From NCBI GenBank assembly GCA_902806065.1, contig CADCVE010000001.1, positions 248,001 to 312,000 on the forward strand: a stretch of DNA of 64,000 bases. Direction: 5' to 3'. The notes under the pieces were generated by a model that did no database searches, had not been told where the DNA came from, and saw only the letters and a list, made by a program, of their open reading frames with translations. This DNA comes from an uncultured Rubrobacteraceae bacterium. Lineage in GTDB: Bacteria; Actinomycetota; Rubrobacteria; Rubrobacterales; Rubrobacteraceae. The position numbers were made by a program, and so were the translations under genes. Of the stretch, positions 27,474 through 35,405 are shown one piece after another (position 1 is the stretch's first letter; each line of letters starts with the position of its first letter).

Positions 27474-27547
27474 GGGCCTATAGCTCAGTTGGTTAGAGCA
27501 TCCGACTCATAATCGGACGGTCCCAGGTTCGAGTCCTGGTGGGCCCA
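27474..27547 (+). tRNA. tRNA with CAT anticodon (Met or Ile2)
   Basis: A 74-nt cloverleaf. The acceptor GGGCCTA pairs with TGGGCCC, discriminator A. The D arm is GCTCAGTTGGTTAGAGC, the anticodon arm TCCGACTCATAATCGGA, and the T arm AGGTTCGAGTCCT. The CAT anticodon and full 1-72 pairing exclude an initiator. Either elongator Met or lysidine-modified Ile2 (reads AUA) is possible. The 3' CCA is not encoded. Confidence 0.9.
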
Positions 27548-27836
27548 CACCCTTTGATCCCGCCTCACCCCCAAGTATCCACTTGCACCCCTGCAATCCC
27601 CGACCTATTTCTTATCCACCCAATATATAGGCGCGAACGCACCACCATACCCCCAACATATTCCACTCCTAAGCCCGCCCTATATACACATCTACTCTAC
27701 AGGCGCCCCCGCCACTAGAGGGTCTGAAGAAGCGTTTCTTTTATTTCTCGGAGGGGTTCCAGTCCCTTAGGGGGAGGGATAAGAGGAGAGAATTGGGCTG
27801 TTTTCGGGTGCAAGAGGGGGAAAACAGCGGGCCGAT
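27548..27836. other. gene-free spacer between tRNAs and mraZ, strongly C-rich then G-rich
   Basis: No gene seen. From 27548 to about 27718 the plus strand is extremely G-poor and C-rich; beyond 27740 it switches to G-rich. A weak stem (AAGAA-GCGT-TTCTT, 27727-27740) followed by TTATTTCT could be a tRNA-operon terminator. Confidence 0.5.
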
Positions 27837-27865
27837 TTGCGCATTTTCCGTGCATATGCAAGAAT
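27837..27865 (+). promoter_or_regulatory. candidate mraZ/dcw promoter
   Basis: TTGCGC and AAGAAT separated by 17 bases, ending 10 bp before the first MraZ repeat, so repeats would lie in the initially transcribed region. Confidence 0.4.
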
Positions 27866-27874
27866 TTCCGCGTC

Positions 27875-27900
27875 GTGGGTCAAAGTGGGACGTAGTGGGA
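27875..27900 (+). promoter_or_regulatory. MraZ operator: three GTGGG repeats at 10-bp period
   Basis: GTGGGT, GTGGGA and GTGGGA start at 27875, 27885 and 27895. Direct GTGGG/TGGGA repeats spaced by 5 bases upstream of mraZ are the known MraZ-binding boxes. The last repeat runs into the mraZ ribosome site (GGAGG 27898-27902), so binding should repress the whole dcw operon. Confidence 0.8.
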
Positions 27901-27910
27901 GGACGAAGCC

Positions 27911-28351
27911 CTGGCCCTTCTTGGAGAGTATGAGCACACCCTGGATGAGAAAGGGCGGTTGACTCTCCCCTCCCGGCTCCGGTCATATTTCGAGGGTGGC
28001 ATCGTTGTTACCAAGGGGGTTGATCGGTGTTTGTTTGCTTTTCCGCCGGAGGAGTGGGCGGCTTTCAAGGCGAATATAAAGGCCAATGCGGATTTGTCGG
28101 CCAAGGGGCGCCAGCTCAGCCGGATGTTCTTCTCGATGGCATTCGAGGCGGGGTTGGACAGGCAGGGGCGGGTTTTGATCCCGCCGAAGCTCGCTACTTA
28201 TGCGGGTCTAGGACGCGACGTTACGATAGCTGGAGTGGACGACAGGTTGGAGATCTGGGACACCGAGGAATGGAACCGATACGTGACTGGCGCTGACGAG
28301 TCCTTCGCGGACATCATAGAGGAGTTCGCCGGGAGGGACTCCGGCGTTTGA
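27911..28351 (+). CDS. mraZ: transcriptional regulator MraZ, apparent CTG start
   Basis: MraZ is the AbrB-like ring-shaped repressor of the division cluster. The usual N-terminus is present upstream of the ORF-track start: LLGEYEHTLDEKGRLTLPSR, with the second repeat FEAGLDRQGRVLIPPKLATY. In this frame the only start between the upstream TAG (27893-27895) and the conserved GEYEHTLD is CTG at 27911, exactly 8 bases after GGAGG. The TTG at 27959 used by the track would delete the first DNA-binding strands. The protein is then 146 residues, normal for MraZ. The stop overlaps the rsmH ATG by one base. Confidence 0.88.
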   Translation: MALLGEYEHTLDEKGRLTLPSRLRSYFEGGIVVTKGVDRCLFAFPPEEWAAFKANIKANADLSAKGRQLSRMFFSMAFEAGLDRQGRVLIPPKLATYAGLGRDVTIAGVDDRLEIWDTEEWNRYVTGADESFADIIEEFAGRDSGV

Positions 28352-29307
28352 TGGCGGCCGAACACTACCCGGTGATGTTGGACGAGGCCGTGGCGGCGCT
28401 CGCCCTCGGAGGCGCCGAAAGGGTGGTGGACGCCACGTTCGGCGGCGGGGGGCATGCTCGTGGCATCCTCCGAAGGCTCGGGTCTCGCGGTGCGCTTCTC
28501 GGCGTGGACCGCGACCCCGAAGCGGCGGCGAGGGCGGCGGCGCTCGCGGAAGAGGACCGGCGTTTTACCTTCCGGCCTGGAGCCTACGACGAGGTTCTGG
28601 AGGGCCTCGTCGTGGAGGGTGAGAAGGTAGACGCGGTCCTCTTCGATTTGGGTCTCTCCAGCTATCAGGTTGACGAGGCCGGCCGGGGCTTTAGCTATGT
28701 TCGGGAGGGGCCGCTGGACATGCGAATGGACCCGGAGCGCGGGGCGTCGGCGGCGGACTTCTTGAACGGAGCGGAGGCGCAGGAGATCGCTAACGTCCTC
28801 GTCCGGTATGGGGACGTCCCTCGTGTTGAGGCTCGTCGGGTGGCCAGAGAGATCGTGCGGAGGCGTCCTCTCGGGACCACCGTGGAGCTGTCGGAGACTG
28901 TGAGGGCGGCTGTTGGCTGGAAGGAGAGGGGCGGCAACCCGTCCAAGAGAGTCTTTCAGGCCGTCCGTGTGTATGTGAACGACGAGTTGGGAGGCCTCGA
29001 AAGGGCGCTTGGCGCGGCGGAGAAGCTCCTCGTTCCGGGCGGGCGGCTCGTGGCTATCACGTTTCACTCCGGTGAGGACCGGATGGTGAAGCGATTTATC
29101 TCCGAGCGGGAAGGGCGTTGCGTTTGCCCGCCAGAGCTGCCGGTCTGTTCTTGCGGGGCGCGTCCAATATTTCGCAGAGGCGTCATCCGCAAGCCCTCCG
29201 CGCGTGAGAACGAGGAGAACCCGCGCAGCGGCTCCGCGCGTCTTCGTTCCGCCGTGCGTACCGCAGAGCCGCTCGGCGCCGTGGCCCCGCCGGGAGAAAC
29301 CCTTTAG
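28351..29307 (+). CDS. rsmH: 16S rRNA m4C1402 methyltransferase RsmH (MraW)
   Basis: A 318-residue RsmH, which N4-methylates C1402 in the ribosomal P site. EHYPVMLDEAVAAL starts the protein, and FGGGGHARGIL is the SAM motif, then FDLGLSSYQVD, RGFSY and GGRLVAITFHSGEDRMVK. ATG 28351 shares its A with the mraZ stop (TGATG). The C-terminal end is typical (RRGVIRKPSARENEENPRSGSARLR region). Confidence 0.96.
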   Translation: MAAEHYPVMLDEAVAALALGGAERVVDATFGGGGHARGILRRLGSRGALLGVDRDPEAAARAAALAEEDRRFTFRPGAYDEVLEGLVVEGEKVDAVLFDLGLSSYQVDEAGRGFSYVREGPLDMRMDPERGASAADFLNGAEAQEIANVLVRYGDVPRVEARRVAREIVRRRPLGTTVELSETVRAAVGWKERGGNPSKRVFQAVRVYVNDELGGLERALGAAEKLLVPGGRLVAITFHSGEDRMVKRFISEREGRCVCPPELPVCSCGARPIFRRGVIRKPSARENEENPRSGSARLRSAVRTAEPLGAVAPPGETL

Positions 29308-29747
29308 TGGCCGCGCCGCAGCGGAGGCCGCGGTACCGGACAGACCCGCAGACAATTCAACGGCCGGAGGGTACACCGGGAGAGACTCCGGGGCGGGCGC
29401 CGAGGAGGGCGTGGCGGAGTGGGGCGCGGCGTGGGCGGACATTCTTGGTGCTGGTGTTGGTGCCTGTGTTGTTGATGCTGGGGAGCGTCTATCTACATAC
29501 GGTAGCGACGGGATTCGAGAGGGAGGCCGTTCGGCTGGAGGAGGAGAGGAGCCGGGCCGAGGGCGAGGGGGAGAGGTTAGAGGTAAGGCTCACGGAGCTT
29601 TCGGAACCGGGGAGGATCCGGGTTCTAGCGAGCGATGGTATTGGGATGCGGGACCCAACCGCGGAAGACCTCGAAATATTGGATGGAAGATACGGGGAGG
29701 ACATAGCAGATGGCGGGGGAGAGCAGGAAGAAGAGACGGCCAAATGA
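29307..29747 (+). CDS. ftsL: cell division protein FtsL-like
   Basis: A 146-residue bitopic protein. Residues 1-45 are basic and cytosolic, ~46-66 are one membrane helix (TFLVLVLVPVLLMLGSVYL), followed by a coiled coil (FEREAVRLEEERSRAEGEGE, heptad-like) and an acidic tail. Sequence similarity in this family is poor; the call rests on this layout and position between rsmH and ftsI. GTG 29307 shares its first base with the rsmH stop. It overlaps ftsI by 38 bp. Confidence 0.8.
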   Translation: MAAPQRRPRYRTDPQTIQRPEGTPGETPGRAPRRAWRSGARRGRTFLVLVLVPVLLMLGSVYLHTVATGFEREAVRLEEERSRAEGEGERLEVRLTELSEPGRIRVLASDGIGMRDPTAEDLEILDGRYGEDIADGGGEQEEETAK

Positions 29748-31650
29748 TACGAGGCATAACCCGAGGGGCACCTCTCGGAGTGGAAAGTCCCGCACCATAA
29801 AAGGAGCGCGAGACCAACGGCGTGAGCAGCGTAAAGCAAAGGTCGTCCCGCTCTCCCAGAGCCGGTCGGGCCGGCCACAGACGCCCAAAAAACGTACCAA
29901 CTGGACGCCGAGCCACGTCTCCAGGCGTGACTCCGGTAGTACCTCCGGGCGGACCTCCCGGGGACGGAAGACGTTTAGGGCAGTGGGACAGGGGAGGCTC
30001 CGGCTCGTGGTGGGAGCAGTGGCGCTGGTCTGCCTCTCTCTCGGGGCGCGGGCCGTACAGTTGAGCGTCGCGGACGACGCGCGCTACGGGACGTTCTCCA
30101 CCGAGGCTTTTGCTTCAGAGCGGGTAGACGCAGCGGAGAGGGTGACGGGCCGGGGCGCGATCGTCTCCGCCGACGGCCAGCGCCTGGCGGCCAGCCTCGA
30201 TGCCGGCAAGGTGGTTGCTACTCCTTACCAGATCGAAGACCCGGAGGCAGTCGCCAAGTCCCTCGCCGAAACGCTCGGTGACGAGGCCGGGAGCGCCGAC
30301 GAGATAGAGGAGAAGCTCACCGGAGCCGGTAAGGGCGCCTCCCGTGGCTACAGTGTAGTCGCTGAGGGAGTCGAACCGGAGACAGCGCGCGAGGTCACGG
30401 AACTCGGCCTGACCGGTATCTCGGTGGCGCCGGACGAGGTCCGGGCTTATCCGAACGGGCCCCTCGCCAGCCAACTCATCGGATACCTCGGCACCGACCA
30501 AGCCTACGGTGGGGTCGAGGCTCGTTACGACGAGGTTTTGAAGGGTGGCCAGGACGTGGAGTTGACCCTGGACACCGCGGTGCAGCGGGAGCTCGAAGTG
30601 GCGCTCAACGAAACCGCCGAAACGTACGAAGGCAAGAGTGCTCTTGGGCTCGTCATGCGGGTCGAGGACGGGGCGATAGTGGCGCTCGCCCATACACCCG
30701 GCTACGACAACAACCAGTTTGCGGAGGCCCCCGAGGAGGTCAAGCGCGACCGTATCCTCACAGATCCTTACGAGCCAGGGTCCACCTTTAAAGCCTTTAC
30801 CATGGCGGCGGCGCTTGAAGAAGGGGCCGTCTCCGAGCAGGACACGTTCATGGTAGCCGACTCCATGCCGGTCGCTGACGTTGTGATCAAGGACTCCGAA
30901 GTGCACGCGCCGGAGATCCTGAATCCCGCGGGCATCCTCCAACATTCGAGGAATGTCGGTACGATCCAGGTGGCCCAATCCCTCGGCGGCGAGCGTCTCG
31001 TTGAGAACATAAAGCGCTTCGGGTTCGGAGAGGAGACCGGCGTGGACCTGTGGGGCGAGAACGCGGGGATAGTGCCACCGTTCGAGGAGTGGAGCGGCTC
31101 CTCCATCGGCAATATACCCATCGGCCAGGGCCTGACCGTTACCCCGCTGCAACTCGCCTCTGGTTACGCTGCACTCGTCAATGGCGGACTGCGGGTAACG
31201 CCTCATGTAGCCAGTAACGCCGATACCGGGGAGCCCGGTCGCAGAGTGATGAGCGAGAAGACCTCGTCTATAGTGAAAGGGATGCTCCAGACCGTGGTCG
31301 ACGAAGGGACAGGACACTTTGCCCAGATCCCCGGTTACACCGTGGCCGGCAAGACCGGGACTGCGCAGAAGGTAGATCCAGAGACCGGGCGCTACGGTGA
31401 TGAGTACGTTACCTCCTTTATAGGCTTCGCCCCCGCCCAAGACCCCGAGTATCTCACCCTTATAGTGGTCGACGAGCCGCAGAAGGCGATTTGGGGCGAG
31501 GTCGTCGCCGCCCCGGCTTTCCAGAACGTCATGGGCTTCACCCTGGGCTATTACAACGTGCCCCCGGATCGCGAGAGCACAAAGAACGATGCACCAACCC
31601 CCGACCCTGTTCTCGCTCCAGACGCTAAGAAGGAGGACAGCATCCGTTGA
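29710..31650 (+). CDS. ftsI: septal peptidoglycan transpeptidase FtsI (PBP3 type)
   Basis: A 646-residue class B penicillin-binding protein. A basic N-terminal ~95 residues precede one membrane helix (LRLVVGAVALVCLSLGARA), a pedestal dimerisation domain, and the transpeptidase domain with PGSTFKAF (catalytic Ser), HSRNVGTI (SxN) and KTGTAQ. It cross-links septal peptidoglycan with FtsW. The ATG at 29710 overlaps the ftsL end. The tail after the domain is short and disordered; no PASTA domain. Next comes murF directly, without murE. Confidence 0.94.
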   Translation: MAGESRKKRRPNDTRHNPRGTSRSGKSRTIKGARDQRREQRKAKVVPLSQSRSGRPQTPKKRTNWTPSHVSRRDSGSTSGRTSRGRKTFRAVGQGRLRLVVGAVALVCLSLGARAVQLSVADDARYGTFSTEAFASERVDAAERVTGRGAIVSADGQRLAASLDAGKVVATPYQIEDPEAVAKSLAETLGDEAGSADEIEEKLTGAGKGASRGYSVVAEGVEPETAREVTELGLTGISVAPDEVRAYPNGPLASQLIGYLGTDQAYGGVEARYDEVLKGGQDVELTLDTAVQRELEVALNETAETYEGKSALGLVMRVEDGAIVALAHTPGYDNNQFAEAPEEVKRDRILTDPYEPGSTFKAFTMAAALEEGAVSEQDTFMVADSMPVADVVIKDSEVHAPEILNPAGILQHSRNVGTIQVAQSLGGERLVENIKRFGFGEETGVDLWGENAGIVPPFEEWSGSSIGNIPIGQGLTVTPLQLASGYAALVNGGLRVTPHVASNADTGEPGRRVMSEKTSSIVKGMLQTVVDEGTGHFAQIPGYTVAGKTGTAQKVDPETGRYGDEYVTSFIGFAPAQDPEYLTLIVVDEPQKAIWGEVVAAPAFQNVMGFTLGYYNVPPDRESTKNDAPTPDPVLAPDAKKEDSIR

Positions 31651-33026
31651 AGCCCATCTCCTTGAACACGGTCGCACGGGCCGTCGATGGCTCATTGACG
31701 GGCGGCGACGCAGCAGCCCTCGTCTCCGGGGTATCGGTCGACTCACGTTCCGTACGTGAAGGGGATCTTTTCTTCGCGCTCAAGGGGAGGGTGGACGGCG
31801 CGGACTTCGCGGCTGAGGCGCATCTCCGGGGGGCGGTCGCGGTAGTTGCCGACCGGCCGCTCTCCGTCCCGACGGTGGTAGTCGAGGACCCGCTTGTGGC
31901 GCTGCAAGACCTGGCGCGCTTTAGCCTCGGCGGCATGAACGCGCCGACGATCGTCGGCATAACCGGAACAGTTGGAAAGACTACCGTCAAGGACGCCATG
32001 GAGGCGATACTCAGGTCCGTCGGTCGCAGGGTCTCGGCGACAGTCGGCAACTTCAACAACGAGATAGGCCTGCCCCTCACGGTCCTCGCTGCCGACGAAA
32101 GAACGGAGGTCCTCGTCCTGGAGATGGGCGCGACCCACACGGGCGACATCGCCCACCTCTGTCGTATAGCCTTGCCCGAGGTAGGCGTCCTCACGGCCGT
32201 GTCGCCGGTACACCTGGACTCTTTTGGGGACCTCGACTCTCTGGCCGCGGCGAAGGGCGAGTTGGCCCTGGCGGTTCCTGAGACCGGGGTACTCGTCTCC
32301 CCCGTGGGTGTCCCGGAGGCCGCCACGGGACCGGGGCGGGTCTACGCCAGACGCATCACCTTTGGCCGTGGACCCGAAGCCGACCTTTACCCTGGCCGGG
32401 TCTCGGAGCTAGAAAGCGGACTCTCCTTCGAGTTGCGCGTGAGGGATGGGTCGGAGGAGCATACCGTCGAGGTAAAGACTCCGGTCTTCGGGACGCACCT
32501 CGTGGAGCCGCTGCTCGCGGCGATCGGAGGCGCTCTGGCGCTCGGGTTGACCGCGGAGGAGTGCGCACGCGGGCTAGCCAGGCTGCGGCGAACCGGACTC
32601 AGGGGTGAGTTGTACAAACTGCGGGACGACATCCTCGTCTATGACGACTCGTACAACGCCTCGCCTGCGGCGGTAGAGGCGGTCTTGCGCTATGGAGCGG
32701 AGGGGGCGAGGAACCAGAGTCGGCGGCTCGTTGCGGTGCTGGGCGGGATGTTCGAGCTTGGGGCCGAGGCCAGGGAGTATCATCGGGAGGCTGGTCGGCT
32801 CGCGGGGGAGGTTGGGGTGGATCTCCTGGTGTGCGTGGGGGACGAGGCCCGGTGGTACGCGGAGGCCTTTGCCGGCGAGGTGCTGTTCTACAAGGACGCG
32901 GTGGATGCGGCGGACGGTCTCGAAAAACAGCTTCGGGGAGGAGACTATGTAGTCGTCAAGGGGTCTAGGGGTGTAGGATTAGACCGTTTGACCCGAAGGT
33001 TAAAGGAGAGATTGGCTCTTGTTTAG
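31647..33026 (+). CDS. murF: UDP-MurNAc-tripeptide--D-alanyl-D-alanine ligase
   Basis: A 459-residue Mur ligase that adds D-Ala-D-Ala to the UDP-MurNAc-tripeptide. The three domains are an N-terminal SVDSRSVREGDLFFALKG, an ATPase centre with GITGTVGKTTVKD and NFNNEIGLPLT (MurF-specific), and a C-terminal domain with VYDDSYNASPAAVEAVL and VLGGMFELG. TTG 31647 overlaps the ftsI stop. NFNNEIG and YNASP distinguish it from MurE, which is missing here. Confidence 0.95.
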   Translation: MKPISLNTVARAVDGSLTGGDAAALVSGVSVDSRSVREGDLFFALKGRVDGADFAAEAHLRGAVAVVADRPLSVPTVVVEDPLVALQDLARFSLGGMNAPTIVGITGTVGKTTVKDAMEAILRSVGRRVSATVGNFNNEIGLPLTVLAADERTEVLVLEMGATHTGDIAHLCRIALPEVGVLTAVSPVHLDSFGDLDSLAAAKGELALAVPETGVLVSPVGVPEAATGPGRVYARRITFGRGPEADLYPGRVSELESGLSFELRVRDGSEEHTVEVKTPVFGTHLVEPLLAAIGGALALGLTAEECARGLARLRRTGLRGELYKLRDDILVYDDSYNASPAAVEAVLRYGAEGARNQSRRLVAVLGGMFELGAEAREYHREAGRLAGEVGVDLLVCVGDEARWYAEAFAGEVLFYKDAVDAADGLEKQLRGGDYVVVKGSRGVGLDRLTRRLKERLALV

Positions 33027-34014
33027 CGTTATCCTGGCTGCGGCGATCGCGTTCGCGGTAACCGTTTCGTTGGGGTCGAAGTTCATAATCTTTCTGCAGA
33101 ACAAGAAGTTCGGGCAGTTCGTGCGGGAAGAGGGGCCGCAGACGCACCTGATCAAGCAGGGCACCCCGACGATGGGTGGGGTGGTGATGCTGGTCGGTCT
33201 CGTGGCCGCGTTGCTCGTCGTGGCCCGCCCGAATGTGGCGACGCTAACGACCCTCCTTATCGTCTCGGCGGTCGCGGGCATCGGGCTGTACGATGATTGG
33301 CAGAAGATCTCCAACAGACGCAACGAGGGCCTGAGCGTGCGCTGGAAGTTCTTGCTGCTCTCGCTCACGGTCATCATCGCGGACGTAATGGCGTTGCGTT
33401 ACGTAGGTGTGACGCAGAACGTCATCATGCCCGGCTTTGAGCGTAACCTCGTGCTCGGGCCAGGGGTGATCGGGGTCGCGCTGTTCAGCATTTTGATGTT
33501 GCTGGTCATTGTCGGGACGACCAATACCGTGAACCTCTCCGATGGCCTGGATGGGCTCGCGGCGGGAGCCGGTGGGATAGCGCTGCTTGCGTACACGGCC
33601 ATCGCGTTCCTGGAGCGCCAGTATGACGTGGCGATTATCTGCGGTGCCATGGTCGGCGCGATTATCGGTTTTCTCTGGTACAACGCCCATCCGGCGCAGG
33701 TCTTTATGGGTGATACGGGGTCTCTCGCCATAGGCGGGGTTCTCGCTGCCGCCGCGGTTATTACCAAGACGGAGATGCTCTTGCCGGTGATCGGGGGGCT
33801 CTTCGTGATCGAGGGTTTGTCGGTGATCATTCAATACAGTTTCTTCAAGCTTACCGGGCGGCGGGTCTTCAAGATGGCGCCGATCCATCATCACTTCGAG
33901 CTCTCCGGATGGGAGGAGAACAAGATAGTGGTGCGATTTTGGATCATTCAGGGAGCCTTTACCGCACTCGGTTTCGTTGTCTACTACTTCACCCTCTATC
34001 AGGACGCCGTATGA
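33019..34014 (+). CDS. mraY: phospho-MurNAc-pentapeptide transferase
   Basis: A 331-residue ten-helix membrane enzyme that transfers phospho-MurNAc-pentapeptide to undecaprenyl phosphate, making lipid I. Motifs are TPTMGGVVML, GLYDDW, NTVNLSDGLDGLA, FMGDTGSLAIGG and the His-rich MAPIHHHFELSGW. TTG 33019 lies inside the murF end. The stop overlaps the murD ATG. Confidence 0.96.
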   Translation: MFSVILAAAIAFAVTVSLGSKFIIFLQNKKFGQFVREEGPQTHLIKQGTPTMGGVVMLVGLVAALLVVARPNVATLTTLLIVSAVAGIGLYDDWQKISNRRNEGLSVRWKFLLLSLTVIIADVMALRYVGVTQNVIMPGFERNLVLGPGVIGVALFSILMLLVIVGTTNTVNLSDGLDGLAAGAGGIALLAYTAIAFLERQYDVAIICGAMVGAIIGFLWYNAHPAQVFMGDTGSLAIGGVLAAAAVITKTEMLLPVIGGLFVIEGLSVIIQYSFFKLTGRRVFKMAPIHHHFELSGWEENKIVVRFWIIQGAFTALGFVVYYFTLYQDAV

Positions 34015-35405
34015 GGACGCTCGTCTACGGTCTTGGAGAATCCGGCATCGCCGCCGTCCGAGCCCTGATCGAGCGGGGCGAAGAGGAGCAGGTCATTGTG
34101 GCCGACTCCAACGACTCACCTCGCCTACGGGAGACCGTCCGCGATCTCGGCGTTGAGGGACGGTTAGAGGCAGACTCGTTGATCCTTGAGGAGGGCTTCG
34201 ACCGCGTCGTGACCAGTCCGCTAGTCCGGCCGCAAAATCCGGTCCTCGTCGCCGCCAGAGAGCGTAATATCGAGGTTCTCTCGGAGGTCGCCCTGGGCCT
34301 CGAACTGCTCTCCGGGGAGAGGGCGGATATGAAGATCGTGGGCGTGACCGGGACGAACGGCAAGACGACCGTCGTGGATATGCTGCGCGGCATCCTCACG
34401 GCGGCGGGCGTACCTCATGTGGTGGCCGGTAACTCCTGGCGGGCTTTGACAGGTTGTCTGGACGAGGTTCGGGAGGCTGGGTTGCTCGTTTTGGAGCTCT
34501 CCTCCTTCCAGTTGCACTATCTGCCCGAGCCGGGCTTCGATGTAGCCGCTCTTCTCAACGTACGCCCGGATCACCTCAACTGGCATACCTCGTTGGAGGA
34601 ATACGCAACCGACAAGCTGCGCGTCTTCGAGGGGCAGGACCCCGAAGACCTCGCGCTGGTAAGCGCCAACGACAAGGTTGGCCGGGACGCCGTGAAAAAC
34701 CTCACTGCCGAGACGCTCGTGGTGGGGGAGGGCGAGACGCTTGTCGAGGGAGGACGGCTCCTTGTGCGAAACCGGCCTTTAGTGGGTGTTGAGGAGTTGC
34801 CTTTCGCGGGGCCGCACAACTACGAGAATGCGCTCTTTGCGGCCGCTGCCGCGGAGAGGGTTGGGGTGAAAGTCGAGGCCGTTTGGAAGGGTTTGCTGGG
34901 ATACGAGGTCAAGCCGCACAGGATGCGGGTAGTGGCGGAGCGTAGTGGCGTGAAGTACGTGGACGACTCCAAGGCGACCAACCCGGCGTCGGTCGCGGCG
35001 GCTCTGGCGAGCTTCGAGGAGCCCGTCGATCTTATCCTCGGCGGCTCTGAGAAGGGGACGGACTTCACGGAGGTTCTGCCGCTTATCGAACACTGCCGTG
35101 TGATCGTGTGCCAGGGTGAGGCTGGGCCGAGGATCTACGAGTTTCTGGAGGAGAGAGGCGTGGGGATAGACGTCTTCCTCTACCTGGAGAAAGACCTCGC
35201 CGCCGCGGTGGCCCGGGCGCGAAAGGTGGCCCATCGTGGCGACGTGGTACTCCTCTCGCCGGGATGCGCGAGCTTCGACCAATTCGCCGGGTACGCCGAG
35301 CGGGGGATGGCCTTCGCCGGACTCGTGACTGCGAAGGACGAGACTACTGAGGACCTGTCCCGCCGTAACGGAGCGCGTTCTAAATGGCGGGGTGCCGGCC
35401 GGTAA
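34011..35405 (+). CDS. murD: UDP-MurNAc-L-alanine--D-glutamate ligase
   Basis: A 464-residue MurD. The Rossmann-like N-terminus starts LVYGLGESGIAAVRAL, the ATPase is VGVTGTNGKTTVVDML, then LELSSFQLHYL and NVRPDHLNWH; the C-terminal domain has YVDDSKATNPASVAAAL and LLSPGCASFDQF. The ORF track extends back to 33909, but ATG 34011 overlapping the mraY stop (ATGA) is right. Its tail overlaps the ftsW start. Confidence 0.96.
   Translation: MRTLVYGLGESGIAAVRALIERGEEEQVIVADSNDSPRLRETVRDLGVEGRLEADSLILEEGFDRVVTSPLVRPQNPVLVAARERNIEVLSEVALGLELLSGERADMKIVGVTGTNGKTTVVDMLRGILTAAGVPHVVAGNSWRALTGCLDEVREAGLLVLELSSFQLHYLPEPGFDVAALLNVRPDHLNWHTSLEEYATDKLRVFEGQDPEDLALVSANDKVGRDAVKNLTAETLVVGEGETLVEGGRLLVRNRPLVGVEELPFAGPHNYENALFAAAAAERVGVKVEAVWKGLLGYEVKPHRMRVVAERSGVKYVDDSKATNPASVAAALASFEEPVDLILGGSEKGTDFTEVLPLIEHCRVIVCQGEAGPRIYEFLEERGVGIDVFLYLEKDLAAAVARARKVAHRGDVVLLSPGCASFDQFAGYAERGMAFAGLVTAKDETTEDLSRRNGARSKWRGAGR

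Noticed and set aside
28198-29442. 414-codon minus-strand ORF
   Set aside because: Antisense to mraZ and rsmH, both firmly identified.
30115-31746. 543-codon minus-strand ORF
   Set aside because: Shadow of ftsI, whose penicillin-binding motifs are complete on the plus strand.
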